Counted from the first letter of the stretch, positions 37,863-46,988 are shown. The stretch: DNA of 64,000 bases from Polaribacter sp. ALD11 (GCF_002831685.1 NZ_CP025119.1:1089001-1153000), one strand, 5' to 3'. Program-made: numbers and translations. Notes: generated from the letters alone by a model not told the origin.

Positions 37863-38750
37863 TTATACCAACTCTGGTTCATCTTGTTTTAAAGCAATAA
37901 AATACACGTCGTCTAATTGCGGTTTTACTGCCACAAAATCTTCCGAAGGTTTTACTGTTGCGTGTACTCTAATATTTAGCGTATTGTCTGGGTTAAAATT
38001 TCTAGACAACACATTATAAAGCTTCATGTTTTCTTCTAAATTATCTTTCTCTATAATTTTTGTCCAAATTGTATTTTCTAACTCTTCTGTTGCTTTTTGT
38101 GGCGTTGTATGTTTTAAAATTTTCCCTCCATTTAAAATCGCCATTTCATTACAAAGTTCCTTAATATCTTCTACAATATGTGTAGAAAAAATAATGATAC
38201 AGTTAGAACCAACTTCACGTAAAACATTTAAAAACTTATGTCTTTCTGCAGGATCTAAACCAGCAGTTGGCTCATCTACAATAATTAATTTTGGGTTATT
38301 TAAAAGTAGTTGTGCAATACCAAAACGTTGTTTCATTCCGCCAGAGTAACCAGCAACATGTTTGCGTCTTACTTCATATAAATTCGTAATTTCTAAGACC
38401 TCTTTTACAATGGCTTTTCTTTCTATTTTATTTGAAATTCCTTTTAAAACCGCAAAATAATCTAGTAATTCTTCTGCAGACATTTTAGGGTATACACCAA
38501 AAGATTGAGGCAAATACCCTAAAACTTTTCTTAAAGAAAGATTGTCTTCTAAAACATTAATACCATCGAAAGTAATTGAACCCGAATCTGGACTTTGTAA
38601 CGTCGCAATTGTTCTCATTAATGATGATTTTCCAGCGCCATTAGGCCCTAATAAACCAAACATTCCTGTGCTAATTTCTATACTTAAATTATCGATTGCT
38701 TTTACGCCGTTTTTATAAGTCTTTGTTAAATTTTCAATTACTAACTTCAT
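37863..38750 (-). CDS. ABC transporter ATP-binding protein (partner of permease-peptidase)
   Basis: A 295-residue ATPase with Walker A GPNGAGKSS, Q-loop LPQSFGVYP, signature YSGGMKQRFGIAQ, Walker B LIIVDEPTAGLDP and switch His in FSTHIVEDI. All elements are canonical, in contrast to the ATPase at 14758. The C-terminal 80 residues form an extra domain ending in LDDVYFIALKQ, typical of export-type CcmA-like ATPases. It is the first gene of the operon with the permease-M1 fusion. Confidence 0.92.
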   Translation of the reverse strand: MKLVIENLTKTYKNGVKAIDNLSIEISTGMFGLLGPNGAGKSSLMRTIATLQSPDSGSITFDGINVLEDNLSLRKVLGYLPQSFGVYPKMSAEELLDYFAVLKGISNKIERKAIVKEVLEITNLYEVRRKHVAGYSGGMKQRFGIAQLLLNNPKLIIVDEPTAGLDPAERHKFLNVLREVGSNCIIIFSTHIVEDIKELCNEMAILNGGKILKHTTPQKATEELENTIWTKIIEKDNLEENMKLYNVLSRNFNPDNTLNIRVHATVKPSEDFVAVKPQLDDVYFIALKQDEPELV

Positions 38751-38816
38751 GTTCTTGGTTTTAGTGATTTTTATTCAAAATTATTCTTCTAAGCTTTTGT
38801 TAGAGATTAACTTTGA

Positions 38817-38841
38817 CCCGAAACTTCGGGAATAATTCCCG
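38817..38841. repeat. Small GC-rich tandem palindromes
   Basis: CCCGAAACTTCGGG (38817-38830) and the overlapping GGGAATAATTCCC form two consecutive hairpins in the divergent region between the ABC ATPase and the M42 peptidase genes. Base composition differs from the surroundings and suggests a small dispersed repeat. Confidence 0.55.
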
Positions 38842-38979
38842 TAAAAACGAGAATCAGTGATTAGTGTAAAAGTAAGGAGTTTTGTTACATTTTTTTGTGA
38901 TTTTTTTAATGGAAAACCTAAATAATCGCATTATTTTTACATACATTAAAAGAATAACGAACATTTAGACATATATAGC

Positions 38980-40068
38980 ATGACAAAAAAATCAATATTA
39001 AATAAAGAATCGCTTACATTTTTAGAAAAATACTTAAATAATGCTGCACCAACTGGTTACGAATGGGAAGGTCAGAAAATTTGGATGGATTACCTAAAAC
39101 CTTACGTAGACACCTTTATCACAGATACATATGGTTCTGCTGTAGGAGTTATAAACCCAGATGCAAAATACAAAGTTGTAATTGAAGGGCATGCAGATGA
39201 AATTTCTTGGTATGTAAATTATATTTCAGATAACGGATTAATTTACGTGATTAGAAATGGTGGTTCAGATCATCAAATTGCACCAAGTAAAATTGTAAAC
39301 ATTCATACTAAAAACGGAATTGTAAAAGGTGTTTTTGGATGGCCAGCAATTCACACCAGAGATAAATCTAATGAAGAAGCGCCAAAACCAGACAATATTT
39401 TTATAGACACCGGTTGTGCTACAAAAAAAGAAGTTGAAGCATTAGGTGTGCATGTTGGTTGTGTAATTACGTACCCAGATGAGTTTCATATTTTAAACGG
39501 AGACAAATTTGTTTGTAGAGCTTTAGACAACAGAATGGGCGGTTTTATGATTGCCGAAGTTGCCCGTTTATTAAAAGAAAACAAAAAAGAATTGCCTTTT
39601 GGCTTGTACATTACAAACTCTGTACAAGAAGAAATTGGTTTGCGTGGTGCAGAAATGATTACACAAACCATAAAGCCAAATGTTGCTATTGTTACAGATG
39701 TAACGCACGACACAACAACGCCAATGATTGAGGTTAAAAAAGCAGGCCTTTTAGAACTAGGTAAAGGTCCGGTTATTGCTTATGCTCCAGCGGTTCAACA
39801 AAAATTACGAGATTTAATTACAGAAACCGCCGAAGCGAATAAGATTCCTTTTCAACGTTCTGCACTTTCTAGAGCAACCGGTACAGATACAGATGCTTTT
39901 GCGTATAGCAATGGTGGTGTTGCTTCTGCATTAATCTCTTTACCATTAAGATACATGCACACAACTGTAGAAATGGTGCATAGAGATGATGTAGAAAATG
40001 TAATTAAAATGATTTATGAAACATTATTAAACATCAAAGACGGAGAAACTTTTTCTTATTTTGAATAA
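38980..40068 (+). CDS. M42 family aminopeptidase
   Basis: A 362-residue zinc/cobalt metallopeptidase of the M42 (glutamyl aminopeptidase/TET) family. Metal ligands are expected in VIEGHADEISW, ALDNRMGGFM, VQEEIGLRGAE and VTDVTHDT, with a last His in LRYMHTTVEMVHRDD. Such enzymes are cytosolic, often dodecameric, and finish peptide degradation. A stretch of divergent intergenic DNA (about 230 bases) separates it from the ABC ATPase gene. Confidence 0.9.
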   Translation: MTKKSILNKESLTFLEKYLNNAAPTGYEWEGQKIWMDYLKPYVDTFITDTYGSAVGVINPDAKYKVVIEGHADEISWYVNYISDNGLIYVIRNGGSDHQIAPSKIVNIHTKNGIVKGVFGWPAIHTRDKSNEEAPKPDNIFIDTGCATKKEVEALGVHVGCVITYPDEFHILNGDKFVCRALDNRMGGFMIAEVARLLKENKKELPFGLYITNSVQEEIGLRGAEMITQTIKPNVAIVTDVTHDTTTPMIEVKKAGLLELGKGPVIAYAPAVQQKLRDLITETAEANKIPFQRSALSRATGTDTDAFAYSNGGVASALISLPLRYMHTTVEMVHRDDVENVIKMIYETLLNIKDGETFSYFE

Positions 40069-40077
40069 AAAATAAAG

Positions 40078-40149
40078 CGTCATTACGAGGAACGAAGCAA
40101 TCTTATTTAATTCCTAAAGAGATTGCTTCATTATACTTCCTCGTAATGA
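40078..40149. repeat. Inverted repeat, CGTCATTACGAGGAACGAAGCAATCT family
   Basis: GTCATTACGAGGAACGAAGC at the left and its reverse complement at the right (GATTGCTTCATTATACTTCC then TCGTAATGA) form a large imperfect hairpin of about 72 bases. Related elements occur in many bacterial genomes. The right end contains the ATG at 40146, in frame with the NUDIX gene. Confidence 0.85.
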
Positions 40150-40160
40150 TAATTTTTTAT

Positions 40161-40709
40161 ATGAACGAATTTATAGATATTTTAACACCGGAAGGAAAAC
40201 CAACAGGAAAAACCGCTTTAAAATCGGAAGCGCATAAACATGGTTGGTTTCACGCCACGGTTCATATTTGGTTGTTTACTTCAGCTAAAAAAATATTGCT
40301 TCAAAAAAGAGTATTGACCAAGAAAGTATTTCCTGGTTTGTGGGACATTTCGGTTGCAGGACATGTTGCTGCTGGTGAAGAAATTTTAGCTTCTGCAAAA
40401 AGAGAAGTTTTTGAGGAAATTGGGTTAAAACTAGAAGATAAAGATCTTATTAAAATTGGTACAAGAATTCATCAAATTTCACATGCAAACGGAATTCAAG
40501 ACAACGAGCATCATCATGTTTTTGTAGCTGAATTAAAAGTCCCAATTTCAGAATTAAATATTCAAACGGAAGAAGTTGCGGCAATTAAATTATTCGACTT
40601 AGACATTCTTCAAAATACAGAAAATTTCGAAAACGTTTTATTATCGAGATTTCATGAGTATTATTGCTCAGTTTACAATCAAATTCAGCAGCAAATAAAA
40701 CAAAGATGA
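40161..40709 (+). CDS. NUDIX hydrolase (isopentenyl-diphosphate isomerase-like group)
   Basis: A 182-residue NUDIX protein. The NUDIX box is GHVAAGEEILASAKREVFEEIG with the expected REVFEEIG core. The N-terminus MNEFIDILTPEGKPTG and the HGWFHATVHIW block match the group annotated as NUDIX or IPP-isomerase-like. ATG 40161 is chosen because the upstream in-frame ATG at 40146 lies inside the palindromic repeat. The TGA stop overlaps the ATG of the next gene (ATGA at 40706-40709), so the two are coupled. Confidence 0.85.
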   Translation: MNEFIDILTPEGKPTGKTALKSEAHKHGWFHATVHIWLFTSAKKILLQKRVLTKKVFPGLWDISVAGHVAAGEEILASAKREVFEEIGLKLEDKDLIKIGTRIHQISHANGIQDNEHHHVFVAELKVPISELNIQTEEVAAIKLFDLDILQNTENFENVLLSRFHEYYCSVYNQIQQQIKQR

Positions 40710-42616
40710 AAAACACAATTTCAGAACGCGTTTACGATTTCTTAAAAAACTATCCTCCCTTCAATTTACTAACTGCTAGTAAAATACTAGAAATTTCTTC
40801 CGAAGTAAAAATTATATACTTAGAAAAAGGAAAAGTTCTTTTTAATCAAAATGACACCAATCACAAACATTTTTACATTGTTAGAAATGGAGGTATTAGT
40901 TTACATAAAAATTTACAAAACGAAAAAACCCTTATAGATATTTGCGACGGTGGAGATATTTTTGGTCTAAGACCTTTAATCAGTAATGAGAATTACTCTT
41001 TAGATGCGATTGCTAATGAAGAATCTATTGTTTACGGAATTCCTATTACCATTTTTGAAGCAGTTTCAGATAAAAACTCTAAAATTAATAAATACTTATT
41101 AACTTCTTTTGCTTCTACCTCTTTTGACCCTTATACAAATGAACAAAACAACAACATATTTACAGATTATATAACAAAAGATAATTTAGAGTATTCTAAT
41201 TTACATGCTGTTAATTACACAAAAAAACCTTTAAAATGTACTATAAAATCTACAATTAAAGAGGCTGCTATAAAAATGAGTGCTCAAAAAATTGGTTGTA
41301 TTGTAGTTGTTGATGAAGAGGGACTTCCTAAAGGAATTATTACAAATAGTGATATTAAAAATAAAATAGCAACAGGTCTTTTTTCTATAGATACCTCTGT
41401 TAAAGAAATTATGTCTTCCCCTGTTATAACGCAATCAAAAAATCTAACAGTTTTAGACGCTCAATTACAAATGATAAAACACAAAGTTGGTCATTTATGT
41501 ATTACTGCCGATGGTACTAGTAATTCTACATTAATAGGAATTCTAACAAACCATGATGTATTAGCTTCACTAGGAAACAACCCAACCGTTATTTTAAAAG
41601 AAATTAAACGAGCTAAAAAAACGAAAGAGATTCGTAAAATTAGAAATAAGGCAAACCTGCTTTTAAAGCTATATTTAGAACAAAACATTCCATTATCGCA
41701 TATTTCTAAAATTATTTCAGAAATAAATGACAGTGTAACGATAAGAGTCATTGAACTTTCTTTAAAAAAGATGGATACACCTCCGCCAGTAAAATTTTCC
41801 TGGTTGGCACTAGGTAGCCAAGGCAGAAAAGAACAACTCTTATATACAGACCAAGACAATGCTTTAATTTTTGAAGATACTGCCCCTGAACAGTATTTAG
41901 AAACCAAAAAGTATTTTTTAAAATTAGCAGGCCATGTTACAAAGTCGCTTCATAAAATTGGTTACGAATATTGTCCTGCAGAAATGATGGCGAGCAACCC
42001 AGAATGGTGTATGTCTTTATCTAAATGGAAAAACCAGTTTACCGATTGGATTGTTAATATCGATGAAAAAGCCATTTTACTATCTTCAATTTTCTTTGAT
42101 TTTAATCATGTTTATGGTGACATTACGTTGCCTAAAGAACTAACAAAAAGTATTTTTAAAACATTGAATAAAAGCAGTCGTTTATTTACTTTTTTAGGAA
42201 AAGAAGCCATTGCAAGCCCTTCTCCATTAGGTTTTTTTAAACAGTTTTTAGTTGAAAACAATGGAGATCATAAAGATTCTTTTAATATAAAAACAAGAGC
42301 CTTAATTCCGTTAATTAATGCCGCTAGACTTTTAATCTTGTCAAATAATATTTCAGAAATTAATAATACTGCACAACGTTTTGAAAGGTTAGCAGAAATA
42401 GAGCCTCAAAACAAAGAATTATATGAATCTTGTTCCTATGCTTTTAAAGCATTATTAAAATTTAAAACAAAACAAGGAATACTACACAATGATTCTGGTA
42501 AATTTATACAGTTAGAGTCTTTAACTAAAGAAGAAAAATTAAAACTAAAAAGATGTTTTAAACCTATTCGAGAAATTCAAGAGGTACTTTCTATAAGATA
42601 TAGTTTAACAATATAA
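40706..42616 (+). CDS. cNMP-binding/CBS/DUF294 nucleotidyltransferase signalling protein
   Basis: A 636-residue cytoplasmic regulatory protein. An N-terminal cyclic-nucleotide-binding-like domain (about 20-130, with DGGDIFGLRPLIS) is followed by a CBS pair (about 170-300; IGCIVVVDEEGLPKGIITNSD and VGHLCITADG). The DUF294 nucleotidyltransferase-like domain has GSQGRKEQLLYTDQDNAL and then a C-terminal helical DUF294_C domain. The Asp-x-Asp catalytic pair (DQD) appears intact. The start at ATG 40706 overlaps the NUDIX stop. An exonuclease gene follows 7 bases later, an association seen in other bacteria. The ligands are not predictable. Confidence 0.88.
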   Translation: MKNTISERVYDFLKNYPPFNLLTASKILEISSEVKIIYLEKGKVLFNQNDTNHKHFYIVRNGGISLHKNLQNEKTLIDICDGGDIFGLRPLISNENYSLDAIANEESIVYGIPITIFEAVSDKNSKINKYLLTSFASTSFDPYTNEQNNNIFTDYITKDNLEYSNLHAVNYTKKPLKCTIKSTIKEAAIKMSAQKIGCIVVVDEEGLPKGIITNSDIKNKIATGLFSIDTSVKEIMSSPVITQSKNLTVLDAQLQMIKHKVGHLCITADGTSNSTLIGILTNHDVLASLGNNPTVILKEIKRAKKTKEIRKIRNKANLLLKLYLEQNIPLSHISKIISEINDSVTIRVIELSLKKMDTPPPVKFSWLALGSQGRKEQLLYTDQDNALIFEDTAPEQYLETKKYFLKLAGHVTKSLHKIGYEYCPAEMMASNPEWCMSLSKWKNQFTDWIVNIDEKAILLSSIFFDFNHVYGDITLPKELTKSIFKTLNKSSRLFTFLGKEAIASPSPLGFFKQFLVENNGDHKDSFNIKTRALIPLINAARLLILSNNISEINNTAQRFERLAEIEPQNKELYESCSYAFKALLKFKTKQGILHNDSGKFIQLESLTKEEKLKLKRCFKPIREIQEVLSIRYSLTI

Positions 42617-42623
42617 GAGAACT

Positions 42624-43286
42624 ATGATATTTAATTGGTTTCGTAAAAAAGAAAAACTGCTGCTACCTAATTATTTTTTAGCGTATCAAGAAAGCATTAA
42701 TAACACAAAAAAACTTTCAATAAAAGAAACGAGGTTTGTTGTTTTTGACACAGAGACAACTGGTTTTTTAATAAAAAAAGATAGAGTGCTTTCTATAGGA
42801 GCAGTCTCTCTAAAAGACAATATTCTTAATGTTAATGATTCCTTTGAAGTTTATATTAAACAAAAGGTCTTTAAAGCTGAAACAGTACCCATTCACGGAA
42901 TTTTAAAAGAAGGTGAAATTGAAAAAACTACTGAAGCTACAGCTTTAAAGCTTTTTATAAAATATATCGGTAATGCCGTTTTGGTAGGGCATCATGTAAA
43001 TTTTGATGTACAAATGATAAACGAAATTTTAAAGAGAAATAAACTACCTAAACTTTTAAATAAAACGATAGATACAGCGCTTCTTTATAAAAAATCTAAA
43101 CACACAATTTATCAAAACGAAGAAAAACAGTATTCATTAGACAACTTGTGTGATGAATTGAATATTTCTAAAAGCGATCGTCATACAGCTAGTGGAGATG
43201 CTTATATAACTGCCATTGCTTTCTTAAAAACACTTTCTCGTTTAAATAAAAAAGGAGATTTAAAATTTAGAGATTTACTAACCTAA
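42624..43286 (+). CDS. DnaQ-like 3'-5' exonuclease
   Basis: A 220-residue DEDDh exonuclease. Exo I is VVFDTETTGF (Asp, Glu), Exo II VGHHVNFDVQMI and Exo III HTASGDAYITAIAF (His, Asp), so all four metal ligands and the general-base His are present. It is similar to the PolC/epsilon type. Co-transcription with the DUF294 protein suggests a regulated role in nucleic-acid processing, but this is inference. It converges on the next gene with a 3-base gap. Confidence 0.88.
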   Translation: MIFNWFRKKEKLLLPNYFLAYQESINNTKKLSIKETRFVVFDTETTGFLIKKDRVLSIGAVSLKDNILNVNDSFEVYIKQKVFKAETVPIHGILKEGEIEKTTEATALKLFIKYIGNAVLVGHHVNFDVQMINEILKRNKLPKLLNKTIDTALLYKKSKHTIYQNEEKQYSLDNLCDELNISKSDRHTASGDAYITAIAFLKTLSRLNKKGDLKFRDLLT

Positions 43287-43289
43287 ATA

Positions 43290-44054
43290 TTAGTTTTTAG
43301 GTTTTTCAAAAAATGAATCGGCTAACTTTACCTGACTAATTAAAGGCAATGTGAATTTAGTCGCTGATTCTTCCGGTGCTGTTGGCAGGCCATTTTCATC
43401 TTTTTTATACCAAGTAATTTCAGAAGGTAAAATCAATCCATTTACATTTTTCCATTTATTATATCTAATAATATTAAATTTATTACTCGTTTCTTTTGAG
43501 TTAAATGTAACCGTATATTTTAACCATTCCATTTGATAGGTTTCTGAATTGTAATATATCATATAATTGTCATCAGAAGAATTACCAACATTTGCTTTAT
43601 AAGAAATTTTATAACCAGGATACTTTACCCCTTCAAAAACTAAAGCATCTATTTTTTCATAGATAATTCCGTTATCTGCTAAAACAAAAGGCATTGCATA
43701 AAAGTAAAAGTATAGGTTATAATAAAATGCTGAGTTCCCTTTATAAGTTCCTGCTACCTCTTCATCTAACCAAACTTCCTTTCCGTTAAAACCTAATGAA
43801 TATTTTGGTGTGTTAATTACTGTTCTTCTAGATTGTAAATCTACAGTATGCACTTCTTCACCTTTATTAAAAGATAAAATTTGTACCTTTCTCCAAGTAT
43901 TAATTCCTCCATGTTTTTCAAAAACCTTTCCTAATTCTGTTGGAAAATAATTTTTATCAACTTCAATAATATTTTCTTTTTTCACCTCTTTTTTGGTTTC
44001 ATTTTTACAAGAAACGGCAATTACAATCATTAGTAATAAAAGTACTTTTTTCAT
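43290..44054 (-). CDS. DUF6503-like lipoprotein
   Basis: A 254-residue lipoprotein with signal MKKVLLLLMIVIAVSC and a charged Lys/Glu linker. The rest is a beta-rich domain with blocks VFEKHGGINTWRKVQ and GYKISYKANVG, resembling LolA/outer-membrane-lipoprotein-sorting-type domains (DUF6503 in flavobacteria). No enzymatic motif is visible. It is probably transcribed alone. Confidence 0.65.
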   Translation of the reverse strand: MKKVLLLLMIVIAVSCKNETKKEVKKENIIEVDKNYFPTELGKVFEKHGGINTWRKVQILSFNKGEEVHTVDLQSRRTVINTPKYSLGFNGKEVWLDEEVAGTYKGNSAFYYNLYFYFYAMPFVLADNGIIYEKIDALVFEGVKYPGYKISYKANVGNSSDDNYMIYYNSETYQMEWLKYTVTFNSKETSNKFNIIRYNKWKNVNGLILPSEITWYKKDENGLPTAPEESATKFTLPLISQVKLADSFFEKPKN

Positions 44055-44140
44055 AAATTAGTTTGTCTTAATTATAGTGATTATTGAAGTCGTTATTTAA
44101 AAAAAATGATTACAAAAAAAATACATTCTTTAATAAATAA

Positions 44141-44168
44141 ATAAATCTCGCTAAAAGGCGAGATTTAT
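44141..44168 (-). terminator. Terminator of the MsbA-like gene
   Basis: ATAAATCTCGC (44141-44151) pairs with GCGAGATTTAT (44158-44168), a perfect 11-bp stem. Read on the minus strand a T-rich stretch follows (TTATTTATT). It sits 51 bases after the stop codon of the ABC exporter gene. Confidence 0.65.
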
Positions 44169-44219
44169 TCAAGTAACATTTTTAATACGTTGCTATGCAA
44201 CTTTTAAAATTGATTTTCT

Positions 44220-45986
44220 TTAGATTTTTGATTGATATGTAAATAAATCAAAATACCTTCCTTCTGCATTAATCAGCTCATCATGCGTTCCTCTTTCTGC
44301 AATACTGCCAGATTCGATTACTAAAATTTGATCTGCTTGCTTAATAGTACTTAACCTATGCGCAATAACAATGGTAGTTCTGTCTTTTACCAGTTCTGAT
44401 AAACTTTGCTGAATTAAAGACTCACTTTCGGTATCTAAACTAGACGTTGCTTCATCTAAAATTATAATTTTTGGGTCTGCTAAAATAGCTCTTGCAATTG
44501 CCAAACGCTGACGCTGCCCCCCAGAAAGCTTCACTCCTCTTTCTCCTATTAAAGTATCTAAACCATCATCAAAACGATCTGTAAATTCATTTACATACGC
44601 AGCTTTTACTGCATTTTGCAGTTCTTCTTCCGTTGCATTTGGTCTCGGGAACAAAATATTTTCTTTAATGGTTCCTTCAAACAAAAACTCATCTTGTAAA
44701 ACAACCCCTAAATGTTTACGGTAGCTAGACAATTTAACTTTAGACATGTCTTGATTGTCAATAGTAATTGTACCCGATTTCGGATTCAAAAATGTAGCAG
44801 ACAAACCCGCAATAGTCGATTTTCCTGAACCAGAACTACCAACCAAAGCTGTTACAGAACCCGAAGGAACTTTAAAGTTGATATTATTCAAGACTTCTTT
44901 TCCTTCTTCGTAAGAAAAAGACACCTCATCAAAAATAATTTCACCTTTTACATTTTCTAAAACAACTGTTCTTTCTTCGTTATCTTCTTCTGCAGACATA
45001 TTCATTAGTTCTTCTGTTCTATCTAAACCTGCCAAGGCTTCTGTTAACTGACTACCAATATTACTCATTTGAACAATTGGTGCAATCATAAAACCAAGTA
45101 ATAAAGTGAAGGACAGAAAATCTCCAACGGTTAATTCGCCTGTCATAATTTTATAACCACCAATTCCCATAATTCCTGTGGAAGCGATTCCTAATAAAAA
45201 AGTAGAAGAACTCGTCATTATAGCAGTTGCTGTTAAACTCTTTTTTACATTTTGAAATAATTTATCTACACCTTTTTCAAAAACTTCATTTTCTTGTGCC
45301 TCTGCATTAAATGCTTTTATAACTCGAACACCAGACAACGTTTCTGTTAATCTTCCTTTTACATCAGCATTAATAACACCTCTATTTCTAAAAATAGGTC
45401 GAATGTATTTGAATGCTTTTAAAGCTACAACGCCAAAAATAGCGACAGGAACTAGTACAAAAAATGTCATAGAAGGACTAATCTGAATTAGTAAAATCAT
45501 TGAAATTACCGCTGTAATTGTTCCACCAACTAATTGAACCAAACCTGTTCCTATTAAGTTTCTAACACCTTCAACATCACTCATAATTCTAGACACTAAT
45601 GCGCCAGATTTTGTATTATCGAAAAAACTAATAGGTAAAGACAATACTTTCTTTTGGACTTGTGCTCTTAGTTCTGATATTAAAAACTGTGCTTGCACAC
45701 TTAAAATTCGTGTCAATAAAAAAGATGTAATTGATTGTACTAAAATTGCAATTCCTACAATTAATAGCAACGAATATAATTGATCGTAATCTTTATTCGG
45801 AATTACCTCATCTAACAATGCCTTACTTTTCCATGGCAATACCAAACTAGACAACCTGCTTAAAACAATTAATACCAGCCCTATAAAAACCAACTTTCGT
45901 TTTGGCCAAATAATAGTTTTAAATGCTTTTAGAATTGAAACCTTAGGTTTTTTTTTATCTTGTTTAGAATCTTTAAAGTGTTGCAT
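44220..45986 (-). CDS. MsbA-like ABC exporter (fused permease-ATPase)
   Basis: A 588-residue half-transporter. The N-terminal six-helix domain (about 30-315) includes VSRIMSDVEGVRNLIGTG, typical of ABC_membrane exporters. The ATPase domain has Walker A VGSSGSGKST, Q-loop VLQDEFLFEG, signature LSGGQRQRLAIARA, Walker B IIILDEATSSLD and switch His in IVIAHRLST. Family members dimerise and export lipids or drugs. Substrate is unknown; lipid A core (MsbA) or multidrug export are the usual assignments. Confidence 0.9.
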   Translation of the reverse strand: MQHFKDSKQDKKKPKVSILKAFKTIIWPKRKLVFIGLVLIVLSRLSSLVLPWKSKALLDEVIPNKDYDQLYSLLLIVGIAILVQSITSFLLTRILSVQAQFLISELRAQVQKKVLSLPISFFDNTKSGALVSRIMSDVEGVRNLIGTGLVQLVGGTITAVISMILLIQISPSMTFFVLVPVAIFGVVALKAFKYIRPIFRNRGVINADVKGRLTETLSGVRVIKAFNAEAQENEVFEKGVDKLFQNVKKSLTATAIMTSSSTFLLGIASTGIMGIGGYKIMTGELTVGDFLSFTLLLGFMIAPIVQMSNIGSQLTEALAGLDRTEELMNMSAEEDNEERTVVLENVKGEIIFDEVSFSYEEGKEVLNNINFKVPSGSVTALVGSSGSGKSTIAGLSATFLNPKSGTITIDNQDMSKVKLSSYRKHLGVVLQDEFLFEGTIKENILFPRPNATEEELQNAVKAAYVNEFTDRFDDGLDTLIGERGVKLSGGQRQRLAIARAILADPKIIILDEATSSLDTESESLIQQSLSELVKDRTTIVIAHRLSTIKQADQILVIESGSIAERGTHDELINAEGRYFDLFTYQSKI

Positions 45987-46128
45987 AATGTATTTTAAGA
46001 ATATAGATACATTCTCTTTGTCAATTTATATGCCATACAAAAGAAGTGTGACACATTAACAAAAGTAACAATAAGCAAAACACTTGTCAGTTTAAAAGCT
46101 ATAGTATTGACTAAGCTAAAATATTGCA

Positions 46129-46160
46129 AAAAAAAACTCCAAAATAAATTTTTTGGAGTT
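46129..46160 (-). terminator. Terminator of the Cys-rich-gdhA-Rnk operon
   Basis: AACTCCAAAA (46135-46144) pairs with TTTTGGAGTT (46151-46160). Read on the minus strand the stem ends in a run of nine T residues. It lies 14 bases after the stop codon of the 126-residue unknown. Confidence 0.8.
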
Positions 46161-46173
46161 CTAAAAACTAATT

Positions 46174-46554
46174 CTAAACAAGAAGTTCTCTAAAGATCTT
46201 CCGCTTGATTTCTCTATAATTTTCTAGATGATTTTGGTATAAATCCCTATTTTTTTTGTGTTCATTATGATAAAACAAATCACAATCTAAATCGATACAC
46301 TCTAAAAAATCACCTACAGTATTTCTATACTTTAAAAAGGTGGTGTACATATTTGTGTTTTCATCAGTAAATAATAACACCCGATCTTTTAAATCGATAT
46401 CATTTAAATTATTCGATGAAATTCTAACTAAATAATCACATTCTTCTGTAATAAAATTTAAATGCTCTATACACAGATTAATTTCCTCTAAACTTCTTTT
46501 TTGAAGAACCTGACTTTCAGATTCGTTATTAGATATATTACCAGATTGCATCAT
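46174..46554 (-). CDS. Conserved hypothetical protein, last gene of the sigma-54 operon
   Basis: A 126-residue, acidic, mostly helical cytoplasmic protein that I do not recognise. Three Cys (in NLCIEHL, EECDYL and LDCDLF) are spread along the chain. No signal peptide or membrane helix. It starts 6 bases after the GreA/Rnk-like gene, and a strong terminator follows, so it is the last member of the unit. Two consecutive ATGs are possible starts. Confidence 0.7.
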   Translation of the reverse strand: MMQSGNISNNESESQVLQKRSLEEINLCIEHLNFITEECDYLVRISSNNLNDIDLKDRVLLFTDENTNMYTTFLKYRNTVGDFLECIDLDCDLFYHNEHKKNRDLYQNHLENYREIKRKIFRELLV

Positions 46555-46560
46555 AATTAT

Positions 46561-46971
46561 TTATTTAGTTACCTTCTCTGTTTGCATCACATTTACCACT
46601 TTCAACTCTTTTAAACCTCCTGGAAAATCCCATAAAATGGCATCTCCTTTGGCATAACCTAAAACAGCGGTTCCCATTGGCATCAATAAAGAAATCTTAC
46701 TCTCTGCAATGTTACTATCTGAAGGCACAACTAACTTAAAAGTTTTTTCCCAAGCACTGTCTTGAGAACTCACTGTTACAATAGAATTTAGCCTTACTAC
46801 ATCTTTAGGAACTTCTTCTTCAGAGACTACTTTGGTTGCATTTCTTAACTCATCTTGCAGCTTTAAAATATGGCTTTTAACAGTTTTTGATTCTGCTATT
46901 TTATTTAAATTTAAGAGCTTTTCTATTATCAAGAATTCTTTTTCCTCAATAATTAATTGATCATACTTCAT
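46561..46971 (-). CDS. GreA/GreB-family protein (Rnk-like)
   Basis: A 136-residue protein with a short helical N-terminus (about 1-45) and a GreA/GreB C-terminal FKBP-like domain (VRLNSIVTVSSQ..., ending PMGTAVLGYAKGDAILWDFPGG). The full coiled-coil of GreA that reaches into the RNA polymerase channel is shortened, as in Rnk or other Gre-like regulators. It probably binds the polymerase secondary channel. It is the third gene in an operon behind gdhA (17-base gap). Confidence 0.8.
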   Translation of the reverse strand: MKYDQLIIEEKEFLIIEKLLNLNKIAESKTVKSHILKLQDELRNATKVVSEEEVPKDVVRLNSIVTVSSQDSAWEKTFKLVVPSDSNIAESKISLLMPMGTAVLGYAKGDAILWDFPGGLKELKVVNVMQTEKVTK

Positions 46972-46988
46972 TATCTATCGTTTTAAAT

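Noticed and set aside
45987-46060. Possible second sigma-54 promoter before the MsbA-like gene (TGGCATATAAATTGAC on the minus strand)
   Set aside because: The -12 element reads TTGA instead of TTGC, losing the essential C of the invariant GC, and there is no enhancer context.
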